From positions 1-38,588 of the forward strand of contig JAFIFY010000117.1 in assembly GCA_020831765.1 (NCBI GenBank): a stretch of 38,588 nucleotides of DNA, read 5' to 3'. The stretch comes from Phycisphaeraceae bacterium. GTDB lineage: Bacteria; Planctomycetota; Phycisphaerae; Phycisphaerales; Phycisphaeraceae. Shown here piece after piece: positions 1 through 7,498 of the stretch. The notes below the pieces were generated by a model. The model was not told the origin of the DNA. It saw nothing but the letters and a program-made list of their open reading frames with translations, and ran no database searches. Numbering within the stretch: the stretch's first letter is position 1; every line of letters begins with the position of its first letter. The position numbers and the translations under genes are program-made.

Positions 1-148
1 CCTCCGGTGGAATCCAGAGAAACGCACGATGCGAGCCACGCTCGGTCTGAACCGGAATCGAGTACTGAAACGTCCAGGTCACCGCCGGAGCGGAACCGCA
101 GAGTGCCAGGATGATGATGGGAACCAGCAACTTAAGGGATGAGAACAT
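1..148 (-). CDS. Secreted protein, N-terminal 49 residues only
   Basis: This is the 5' end of a gene that runs off the left edge of the window. The ATG at 148 follows a GAGG Shine-Dalgarno sequence at 5-nt spacing. The first 23 residues form a clear signal peptide: a short polar start, the hydrophobic run LLVPIIILAL, then a small-residue cleavage region around GSAPAV. The mature part begins WTFQYSIPVQ and continues to HRAFLWIPPE. That last string resembles the start of alpha/beta-hydrolase or esterase-like exported proteins, but this is only a guess from a few residues. It lies 167 bp downstream of the pseudo-protease gene on the same strand, so it may belong to the same operon or start a new one. 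Confidence 0.6.
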   Translation of the reverse strand, partial: MFSSLKLLVPIIILALCGSAPAVTWTFQYSIPVQTERGSHRAFLWIPPE

Positions 149-315
149 GACAGCCTCGCGATGGGATACAGGGACGATCGACGCCGGGTAAAGCGATCCC
201 CATTGCGATTTGTTGCACGCCTGAAATTAATGGTATTGCGCGGCCACCGGGAACCTCCGCGGCCGAAACGCAAAACATGATGAATCAATGGTCAAAACCA
301 GCTTGCGGATTCGGC

Positions 316-1653
316 TCAAGCCTCCGGTTCGAGCTCTTCCTCATACCCGGGGATCGCCGGCATCTGGTCATCATCGCCGCCATGGTCCTCGGGGGTCTCC
401 GGAGCCCGCGGCGCTTCTGGAGCTTCCGGGGTTGCCGGGGGTTCCGAGGATTCCGGGGGTTCGGGGGATTCGGCATCGCGTGGCGGTACGGGCTGTATGC
501 CGGGCCGGTCGGGTTGTCCGGGCTGGACGGGGATCACCTGCCGGATATCGGGCTGGACGGGTTGGGCCGCGGCGTCGGCGCCTTCGGCCAACGTCACTTC
601 CACGGTCAGTTCCTCATCGCCGCGCCGAATCACAAGCTGAATCTTCTGTTCGGCGATGAAGCGGTTGGTCAACTGGCGCATGTGCATCATGTCCAGGATG
701 CGAATGCCATCGACCACCAGAATGCGATCGCCGGTCTGGAGTCCGGCCTCGGCCGCCGGCGAGTCGTCCTGCACGTTGGCGATCTCCACGCCGCGCTGCC
801 CTTGCTGGCGAAGATTCACGCCGATCCGGCCCCGGCGGATCGTCTCACCTTGCTTCATTCGATCGATGATCGGACCAAGGTCCGAGAGCGGCACGACAAA
901 GCCGATGCCCGAGTCGTACCATTCCACACCGGCCATCGCGCCCCGGGCCGTCGGCGACACGGGTACGTTGATCCCGATGACCCGACCGAAGATGTCGATC
1001 AGCGGCCCGCCGTAGTTGGCCGGGCTGATGTTGGCATCGGTCTGAACCAGACGACCGCCGATTCGATCCATCGCGCTGATGATCCCGGAAGAGACCGCGT
1101 TCTGGCCGCCCCCATATCCGACGCCCAGCGATATCGCCCACTGCCCGACGCGCAGGTCATCACGCGACGCCGGTCGCGCCGGGGTCAGCTCGCGGGCCGT
1201 GTTGATCTTCAACAGGCAGATGCGGCGGGTTTCATCGCGACCGAGCAGCTCGGCGACATACTGCGAATCGTCCTCCAGAATCACCGTGATCAGCGACGGT
1301 TCCTGAAGAAAGTTATACGTGCTCGTGATGATGTAGCCATCTTCGGAGATGATCACACCGGTCGTCGGGCCCTCGCCCGGCCGACTGATGCCGCCCGATG
1401 GCGCTTGACGCCGGCCCGGTTGCCTCGGGCCATCGGGCGTTCGCACCACGCCACCGAAAGTTTCAATGGTGACCACGCTCGGGGCGACCTGCGCCGCGGC
1501 GTGGCGGAACACCGCCGGGGCCAGTCGATAACCGGCCTGCACTTGCTCGAGGCGCTGTAGCGCCTCATCATCAGCGCCGGCCACGCCGTTGAACATGAGC
1601 GTCAGCGCGAGAATCGGAACAGCGCCGAGGATGGAAAGCTTGCCGGATCGCAT
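316..1653 (-). CDS. HtrA-like pseudoprotease with PDZ domain (all three triad residues lost)
   Basis: A 445-residue exported protein with the S1C/HtrA layout: signal peptide (residues 1-27, ending VAGA), trypsin-like domain (about 45-265), one PDZ domain (about 275-357, GRIGVN to VTLAE) and a Pro/Glu-rich acidic tail (about 365-445). The fold markers survive (GVIISEDGYIIT, LGVGYGGG, YGGPLIDIFGRVIGIN), but the catalytic positions do not. The His of the TNxHV motif is Tyr113 (GYIITSTYNF), the Asp before the ALLKI strand is Arg144 (RRICLLKI), and the Ser of GNSGG is Tyr214 (PANYGGPL). It should therefore be inactive as a protease. The PDZ and protease folds could still bind peptides or regulate the active paralog. 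A GTG at 1656 would also work. ATG at 1653 gives a TGATG junction with the upstream gene and a better distance from AAGGA. Confidence 0.9.
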   Translation of the reverse strand: MRSGKLSILGAVPILALTLMFNGVAGADDEALQRLEQVQAGYRLAPAVFRHAAAQVAPSVVTIETFGGVVRTPDGPRQPGRRQAPSGGISRPGEGPTTGVIISEDGYIITSTYNFLQEPSLITVILEDDSQYVAELLGRDETRRICLLKINTARELTPARPASRDDLRVGQWAISLGVGYGGGQNAVSSGIISAMDRIGGRLVQTDANISPANYGGPLIDIFGRVIGINVPVSPTARGAMAGVEWYDSGIGFVVPLSDLGPIIDRMKQGETIRRGRIGVNLRQQGQRGVEIANVQDDSPAAEAGLQTGDRILVVDGIRILDMMHMRQLTNRFIAEQKIQLVIRRGDEELTVEVTLAEGADAAAQPVQPDIRQVIPVQPGQPDRPGIQPVPPRDAESPEPPESSEPPATPEAPEAPRAPETPEDHGGDDDQMPAIPGYEEELEPEA

Positions 1654-2912
1654 CACTGCTCTTCCTTTTCAACCGGGTTGGGTGTGATTCGCACGACGGC
1701 GAGGGCATCGTGATCGCCTTCCCGCCGCTTGATGACGAAGATCGCTTCGCGTTCAGGATTGAGCCTCGAGACGATGCGGTCATAGTCCCGGATGGTGTAG
1801 ACCTGTTCGCCGTTGATCGAAAGGATCATGTCGTCGCGTCGAAGGCCCGCACGCCGCGCCGGGCCGGTTCGGGTGATGCGATCCACGTAAGCCGCCGCGC
1901 GCGGCCCCGGCAGACGGAAAAGCTCAAAGCCAAAGTCCAGCTCCCGCGTCGCCTGCGCTTCGGCGGCCAGCGCCTCCTCATCGAGTTCGCCATCGAGGAA
2001 CTGCCGGATCACATCATTGGGGATGGCGTAATTGATCCGCGTGTTGGTGCTGGCGCTTTCAAGCATCTTGCCGACCACCCCGGCCAGCCGTCCATCCACG
2101 GTCACCAGCGCGCCGCCGGGAGCGCCGGGGTTGCTGGTGATCGCATCGATGAGGTAGATATCCGTGAGAATCTCCATGTCGGCGGCGCGGCGTTTGGTGT
2201 CCACCCGGGCCCGCATCGAAAGCACACCCAGGTTCACCGACATGGGCTCATCACCGTCGGCCACCTTGAACGGATTACCCACCGCCAGAACCCAGTCGCC
2301 CTGATCGACGATCGGCCGGGAGAGCACCGGAAAATAATCCGGCGTCTGGGCATCGATCTTCAGCAGCACGATCTGAGCCGCCTCGCTCTGGCGCTCGACC
2401 TGGGCCATGTGAACCTGGCCGTTGGGCAGCACCACCCGGATGCGGTCACCGGTCACATACAGGCCATGGGCCGTCAGGATCCGCCCGTCGGCCGAAATGA
2501 TCGTGCCCGTGGCGTAGCCGTGCTCAAGCGCGATGCCGGCACCGTAAATCTTGACCGTCCGCTCCTGGGCCATGCGGATGGCCTGATCGAAGATGTTGGC
2601 CCGTTGGGGTGGCGGCGCATCGGTTCCTTCCACGCGCTTGGGCTCGGACACGGTCGAAGTCGCATCGCCCCCTTCCCGCACGGCCTCGCCGGCTTCTTCG
2701 GCTTCCTTGGCTTCCGACTCCGTCACCGCCGCGGGCGCTTCATCGTCTCGCGCCTCCTCAGCGGGCTCCACCTCCGTGGAGACCGTCTCACTTTCGGCGG
2801 GTGCCTGGGCATCGGACGATTGCGCGTGGATCGGGAAAGCGATCAACGACAGCGCCGCCATAGCCGGCAGCCACCATCGCCCAATCGTTCGTGCCATCTG
2901 AACGCTCTTCAT
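1653..2912 (-). CDS. HtrA-like pseudoprotease with PDZ domain (Ser and Asp lost)
   Basis: A 419-residue exported protein and the second of three tandem trypsin-like paralogs. The signal peptide covers residues 1-30 (MKSVQMARTI to AFPIHA). An acidic, Ala/Glu-rich low-complexity linker follows (about 31-100), then a degenerate trypsin-like domain (about 105-305) and a C-terminal PDZ domain (about 325-410; RAGLRRDDMILSINGEQV). A histidine survives at 149 (RILTAHG), one position off the usual motif. The serine loop reads NPGAPGGAL, with Pro265 where Ser should be, and the Asp position is Gln180 (AAQIVLLKI). Peptidase activity is unlikely. The ATG at 2912 was chosen because it starts at the signal peptide, 7 bp after the upstream stop; a longer in-frame reading would overlap the active protease gene. 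Confidence 0.88.
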   Translation of the reverse strand: MKSVQMARTIGRWWLPAMAALSLIAFPIHAQSSDAQAPAESETVSTEVEPAEEARDDEAPAAVTESEAKEAEEAGEAVREGGDATSTVSEPKRVEGTDAPPPQRANIFDQAIRMAQERTVKIYGAGIALEHGYATGTIISADGRILTAHGLYVTGDRIRVVLPNGQVHMAQVERQSEAAQIVLLKIDAQTPDYFPVLSRPIVDQGDWVLAVGNPFKVADGDEPMSVNLGVLSMRARVDTKRRAADMEILTDIYLIDAITSNPGAPGGALVTVDGRLAGVVGKMLESASTNTRINYAIPNDVIRQFLDGELDEEALAAEAQATRELDFGFELFRLPGPRAAAYVDRITRTGPARRAGLRRDDMILSINGEQVYTIRDYDRIVSRLNPEREAIFVIKRREGDHDALAVVRITPNPVEKEEQ

Positions 2913-2919
2913 CGCCTGT

Positions 2920-4836
2920 TCACTCCTGCTCCACCGATTCGACTTCTTCTTCAGCGGCTTGCGTGTCATCTTCTTCGGCCTGTTCGGCGGGCTCGGGTTC
3001 CGGTTCGGCGGCGGGGGCGGGGGCCGGGCGGGGCTCGGACCAATGCTCGAACTCGGCCACATCGCCGAGGAGTCGAACGGACCTTCCCTCAAAGGTCAGC
3101 AGTAACGATTCATCGTCGCCTCGCACGAACCGGCGTTGGAACGGGATGCGGACATCCTCCACCTGCCGGTAATCGCCCAGCACCATGGCCACGCCCAAGG
3201 GCTCGCCTTGTTCGTTGGCGCGCGAAACCTTGATCAGGCGCGGCTCCAGCCTCGTGTTGCTTCGATCCATCACACTGATCCAGATCATCCAGTGCTCATC
3301 GTGCCGGTCGGTCAGGTGGATTCGGAACGCGCGCTCACCGGCGGCTCGATCACCGCCGAGCAACCGCACGCGCCTCCAGTGGCGGCGGTCGCTGCGCAGG
3401 ATGATCGATGCCGCCTCGGCGACCGGCTCGCCCAGCGTCGAGAGCGATCGGACGGTTCGGTCGGGCATGTCCTCGAAGACCTGGCCGAAACGCTCGCCGG
3501 CGCGCCGCACCGCCAGCCGGTGCGTGCCAACTTCGCGATCGCCGTCAATCACGGCCGTGACAATCTCAAGCCCCGCGTAATCGTTGAGTTCGCCTCGCCA
3601 GCGAACCCACTGGTCGAAGATTCTCGCTCCCTCGCGGTCGGCGATTCGGGTATCGCGAATCTCGCCGGGCGTTGTCGTTGGCGGCGCGGTGGGTGAACGC
3701 GGGTTGCCCGGTCGTCGGTCCGCCCCGGGATTGCCGCCCGAAGTCGGGGCGAAGGGCAACGGGGTCAGCCTGACCACCGCGTGCATTCGCTCGCCGCCCC
3801 GCTCCCAGACCACATTCACCGGCCAGTTCGCCGGGAAGATCGTGATCACGCTCGCGAACTGATTGGCCGATCGGATCCGCCTTCCTTCAAAGCTCACCAG
3901 GCGGTCGCCCGGCCGCATGCCCGCCCGGGCGATCGGCGAATCGAGATTGATCGACTGGCAGACCACCACGCCCGGCTCGCGCTGCGCGAACACGGCGTCG
4001 AGCGTCCCGTGCATCGTCGTTCTGGAGGCCAGCAGATCGGGAATGAAATTCTTGACCTGTTCAGCGCTGATCGCGTAACCCAGGCCAACATTGACCCGGC
4101 CCCGCTCCTCGAAGGAACCGCGGCCATTGATGCCGATGATCCGGCCGTCCATGTTGAACAGCGGCCCGCCGGAGTTGCCCGGGTTGATCGAGGTATCGAA
4201 CTGGATGCAGTCGCCGTAGACCAGCATCTGGCGCGTCGGGCCGGTTCCGGGCTGGAAGCGATTGACGCCGCTGATGATGCCCATCGTCACCGTGGGCTTG
4301 AGGTCTTCGGTCAGCGAGAACGGGTTGCCCATCGCCAGGGCCCAGTCACCGACCCGGACATCATCCGAATCGCCGAACTCGGCGTAAGGAAACGGCTCCC
4401 GACCATCGAGCTTGATGATCGCCACATCCCCGCCCGGATCGATGCCGACCAGGTTCCATCGGTAAAGCTCGCCATCGGCCAGCCCGGCCCACCCGCTGGT
4501 GCCCGCCGCGGCCACGACGTGGTAGTTGGTGACCGCGTAGCCATCAGGATCGATCAGCACGCCCGAGCCGCCACCGCCTCGCTGATTGCCGTAGATCGCC
4601 ACCACCGTGGGCGCGACCTTTTCCACCACGCGGACGCGCGCCTGCTCGGCTTCCATCACCGCGCGGACCGCCGCGGGCAAAGGCTTACCATCCTCATTGG
4701 CGATCGCGACGCCCGAAGGCGACAGGAACAGCAGAACCAGCAGCGCGGCCAACCATCGGCGGACCAGCGCGCAAGGCACCGGGGCCGATGGGATCGAGCG
4801 GGAATTATCCGGCGATAGGGAAAGCCTCGACGGCAT
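2920..4836 (-). CDS. HtrA/DegP-type serine protease with PDZ and long C-terminal extension (active triad)
   Basis: A 638-residue exported S1C-family serine protease. After an N-terminal signal or anchor (hydrophobic about 28-46, LAALLVLLFLSPSGVA), the protease domain spans about 60-265. It has His106 (AVTNYHVV), Asp137 (GGDVAIIKL) and Ser222 (INPGNSGGPL), so the triad is complete. One PDZ domain follows (about 278-358; ARAGMRPGDRLVSFEG). A Pro-rich linker leads to an extra domain of about 200 residues (400-600), then a strongly acidic tail (600-638). The extra domain has alternating beta strands and the string LGDYRQVEDVRIPFQRRF, which recalls the LolA/outer-membrane lipoprotein-sorting fold; I am not sure of that. 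GGAG lies 6 nt before the ATG and overlaps the upstream stop. It is the only catalytically complete member of the trio and probably acts in periplasmic quality control. Confidence 0.92.
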   Translation of the reverse strand: MPSRLSLSPDNSRSIPSAPVPCALVRRWLAALLVLLFLSPSGVAIANEDGKPLPAAVRAVMEAEQARVRVVEKVAPTVVAIYGNQRGGGGSGVLIDPDGYAVTNYHVVAAAGTSGWAGLADGELYRWNLVGIDPGGDVAIIKLDGREPFPYAEFGDSDDVRVGDWALAMGNPFSLTEDLKPTVTMGIISGVNRFQPGTGPTRQMLVYGDCIQFDTSINPGNSGGPLFNMDGRIIGINGRGSFEERGRVNVGLGYAISAEQVKNFIPDLLASRTTMHGTLDAVFAQREPGVVVCQSINLDSPIARAGMRPGDRLVSFEGRRIRSANQFASVITIFPANWPVNVVWERGGERMHAVVRLTPLPFAPTSGGNPGADRRPGNPRSPTAPPTTTPGEIRDTRIADREGARIFDQWVRWRGELNDYAGLEIVTAVIDGDREVGTHRLAVRRAGERFGQVFEDMPDRTVRSLSTLGEPVAEAASIILRSDRRHWRRVRLLGGDRAAGERAFRIHLTDRHDEHWMIWISVMDRSNTRLEPRLIKVSRANEQGEPLGVAMVLGDYRQVEDVRIPFQRRFVRGDDESLLLTFEGRSVRLLGDVAEFEHWSEPRPAPAPAAEPEPEPAEQAEEDDTQAAEEEVESVEQE

Positions 4837-4839
4837 GGG

Positions 4840-6114
4840 TTACTCCGGCATGGGTTTGAGCAATCGCGCATCGGCCCAGTTGGCGATGTCCGAAAGCGAG
4901 AGGTCCTCGCCGTACTCGACAACAAGCGTCAGGCGCTGGACACCGGCGATCGGCACGGTGACCGGTCGGGGTGGGTCGATGCCCCGCACTCGTTGGCGCA
5001 GGACTTCCCGGCCATCGGCGAGAACAACGAACTCGCAATCGCCGGCGCCTCGCGTCAGGGCATCGATGCCCATGGTCACCGCGAAGGTCTCGTAGCGGCC
5101 TCCGATCTCGAAGGTCAGGCGGCAGTAGGAACGAACCCCCAGTCCCTTCTCGAACGTCCGCTCGCCAATGACCAGATCACCGCCATGCACGTTGCGATCG
5201 CGTTGCCATGGCCGAGCAATATCCAGCAGCGGATCCTCGACCACCTCGACGGGATTCAGGTCGGAAAGAAAAACCATCCGATCACTGCGCACATCGATGC
5301 GCCAGACCGCCGTCCACGGTACACGCGCCACCTGGTCTTCACCCGGCCCAAGCTCAAGCACCGCGCGATTGCCGTCGCGGGTGACCCGAACGGCGGGAAT
5401 GGACGAACCATCCACCAGATGCGCGGTCCAGACATTCGTCGGCAAAGCATCCGGTGTGGCCAGCCGGACACCGATCACCCGTTCCCGGCCGATCGATCGG
5501 CTTTCGCCCCGGAAATTGAAGCCCACATTCTCATCACCGATGCCCTCGAGCACACCCGTCACCGGAAGCACCCGGGCCGGGCGATCGTCGGTGGCGGGCT
5601 GGACCGCGAAAAGCCGGTCCTCACGAACGTCGCCGGCACGCAACGATGCATCAAAGAGCTCGGTCGAAAGCCCATCGGGCGCTTCGCTCAGGCTGACCGC
5701 CTTGATCGACTCGAGATTGAAGCTCATCCGGCCGTAACGTGTCTGAGCGTTGAGCAGACCTTCGGCGACGGTCACGTTCGATGCGCCCAGTTTTCCTCCT
5801 GAGGCGAAATGCACCCAGTGTTCGACGGATCGAGTCGAGGGGGAAGCATCGGTGCGAACGGCCCGCCGAATGGTCAGCGGATCGCGATCCGAGTCCTCAC
5901 CGGCGAGTCGCACCGCACTCTCGCCCCAAGTCCGGATCGAACCTTCAACGGTCGTTCCATCCAGAAGCGTGATGCGCCACGCATCCCCTTCCGAGGCCGA
6001 CGCTTGAAGTGGAGACAACCCGGCCAGCAGGGTGATCAGCAAGGCCGGCACAACAACGCCCAACGCCAGCGTCGAACGAAGCAGGTGATCGCATTTCAAC
6101 ACAACATCCCGCAT
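4840..6114 (-). CDS. Secreted NPCBM-domain protein
   Basis: A 424-residue protein with an N-terminal hydrophobic export segment (about 15-40; LALGVVVPALLITLLAGLSPLQASA). Its C-terminal 125 residues match the NPCBM (novel putative carbohydrate-binding module) pattern: GLGVRSYCRLTFEIGGRY, then FVVLADGREVLRQRVRG, VPIAGVQRLTLVVEYG and a closing ANWADARL. The middle (about 45-290) is beta-rich and has repeated SH3-like strings of the LDGTTVEGSI / LVDGSSIPAVRV type. NPCBM domains are often attached to secreted glycosidases, but no catalytic domain is visible here, so a binding or scaffold role is inferred. The TAA stop sits inside the Shine-Dalgarno region of the downstream htrA gene, 3 bp from its ATG, which indicates co-expression. 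Confidence 0.82.
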   Translation of the reverse strand: MRDVVLKCDHLLRSTLALGVVVPALLITLLAGLSPLQASASEGDAWRITLLDGTTVEGSIRTWGESAVRLAGEDSDRDPLTIRRAVRTDASPSTRSVEHWVHFASGGKLGASNVTVAEGLLNAQTRYGRMSFNLESIKAVSLSEAPDGLSTELFDASLRAGDVREDRLFAVQPATDDRPARVLPVTGVLEGIGDENVGFNFRGESRSIGRERVIGVRLATPDALPTNVWTAHLVDGSSIPAVRVTRDGNRAVLELGPGEDQVARVPWTAVWRIDVRSDRMVFLSDLNPVEVVEDPLLDIARPWQRDRNVHGGDLVIGERTFEKGLGVRSYCRLTFEIGGRYETFAVTMGIDALTRGAGDCEFVVLADGREVLRQRVRGIDPPRPVTVPIAGVQRLTLVVEYGEDLSLSDIANWADARLLKPMPE

Positions 6115-6165
6115 AGCCTTGGTTCCCCGGGCGACCGACCGGAATCCGGATCACCCGCCTTCGGA

Positions 6166-7440
6166 TCAATCCTCGTCGTAAGCCTCGCCGGATTGCTCCG
6201 GCCGCGCCAGATCGCTCTGGCGAATGCTGTCGTAGTACTGCTCGACCAGCTCGCGATACCGATCCGGAAAGTTCTGCCGCAGGGCGGACATGACGCGCTC
6301 GCGTTCATATTCAGGAAGCCCGCCCCAGGGCTGGGCCTGCGTGCGCCGCTCTTCCTGTCGGCCCATGCCACCCTGGCCGATCACTTCACTGGATTGGGCA
6401 GCGCCGTCACCTGCCGCATCCCCGCCGGCGGCACCCTGGCCTTGCCCCTGCCCCTGACCTTGCCCCTGTCCCTGGCCCTGGCCCTGGCCCTGCCCCTGCT
6501 GCTCCTGCTCTTCGGCTTCCTCGATCAGCCGATCGAGCATTTCGATGATGCGGCGGTGCTCGGTCTGGGTCGGGTCGCCCGAATCGCCCAAGTCCAGCTT
6601 GCGGCGGGCGAACGACATCCTGTTCTGCACATCGTAAAGACTACCTTCGTATTCGAGCATGATGCGAAGGTCGTAGATCATCTGCCTGGCGCCTTCGAGC
6701 ATGCGCTCCGAGGCGTCCGGGAACGATTGCGTGAACGATCGAAGCATCGCCAGGGCTTCAGCGCGCCGCAGCGTCTGCGACTGGCTGACCGCAAGCAGGA
6801 AGACGATATCCGGGGCGAAGAGCGTCTGATCCAGGCCTTCTTCCATGAGCGGGGCCAGCAGGTCATAGGCATCCTCGAATCGTTCCTGGCCGACAAGAAG
6901 CTGTGCCCGATAGAAGCGGGCATGGGCCGCCACGGATGGAATCTTGTGGTCCACCAGCCGGGCAAACCCGGCCAGAGCGCGGTCGGCCCGCTCATCGATC
7001 ATGTCATCGATCGCTTCGCCCAGGACCGGATAGAGGTCGGCCAGCGCAAAGGCCACTTCATCGGGATCGGGCGAAGGACGCTGAGCTTCGGACCGCAACG
7101 CCTGGATCGCACGGTCGCGCTCCTGGCGATTGACATCACCGTCGGTGCCAAGCTGGGCAATGATCTTCTCGATCACTTCCGCGGGCGGCTTGGCCTGAAT
7201 CTCAATCAGCGGCAATTCCTCGCGCGGCGCCGGTGGCTGGGCATCGGCCTCGCCGGGCACGGGAATCGGCACGGCCTCCATGGGCGGCAAGGGCGCTGCG
7301 GCATCTTCCTCCGCCGGAACGGCTTCGGCGGCGGGCGCGATGGGCGTCGCTTGTTCGTCGGCCACGGCGGCGGGGTTGCTGATAAGAAGTCCCAGGCTCA
7401 GCAGGGCCGGGATCGCGAGAATGTGTCGTTGCTTGAGCAT
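6166..7440 (-). CDS. Exported helical-repeat protein with Gly-Gln tract
   Basis: A 424-residue protein of unknown function. The signal peptide covers residues 1-28 (LAIPALLSLGLLISNPAAVA) and is followed by a Pro/Ala/Glu-rich linker (30-80). The central part (about 85-310) is helical and reads like degenerate TPR-type repeats (ALAGFARLVD, AHARFYRAQLLVGQERFEDAYDLL). A run of alternating Gln-Gly then spans about 315-336. The C-terminal segment NFPDRYRELVEQYYDSIR is amphipathic and typical of planctomycete proteins that sit beside VWA/MoxR clusters. The start is well supported: AAGGAG lies 7 nt before the ATG. The gene sits 58 bp downstream of the coiled-coil gene and 51 bp upstream of the NPCBM gene. 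It may act as an adaptor in the same envelope complex (inference). Confidence 0.8.
   Translation of the reverse strand: MLKQRHILAIPALLSLGLLISNPAAVADEQATPIAPAAEAVPAEEDAAAPLPPMEAVPIPVPGEADAQPPAPREELPLIEIQAKPPAEVIEKIIAQLGTDGDVNRQERDRAIQALRSEAQRPSPDPDEVAFALADLYPVLGEAIDDMIDERADRALAGFARLVDHKIPSVAAHARFYRAQLLVGQERFEDAYDLLAPLMEEGLDQTLFAPDIVFLLAVSQSQTLRRAEALAMLRSFTQSFPDASERMLEGARQMIYDLRIMLEYEGSLYDVQNRMSFARRKLDLGDSGDPTQTEHRRIIEMLDRLIEEAEEQEQQGQGQGQGQGQGQGQGQGQGQGAAGGDAAGDGAAQSSEVIGQGGMGRQEERRTQAQPWGGLPEYERERVMSALRQNFPDRYRELVEQYYDSIRQSDLARPEQSGEAYDED
6433..6504 (-). repeat. Short-unit repeat coding for a Gln-Gly tract
   Basis: Alternating CAG/CAA and GGC/GGG codons give about eleven Gln-Gly pairs. The plus strand shows cccctg, gccctg and acctt units. 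It encodes a flexible linker between the helical region and the C-terminal segment of the protein at 6166-7440, and may vary in length between strains. Confidence 0.8.
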
Positions 7441-7498
7441 GGATCAGCTCCTTGGTGTTTGGATCCGGCGGCGAGCCGGAAACCAGACCGGAAAAATC

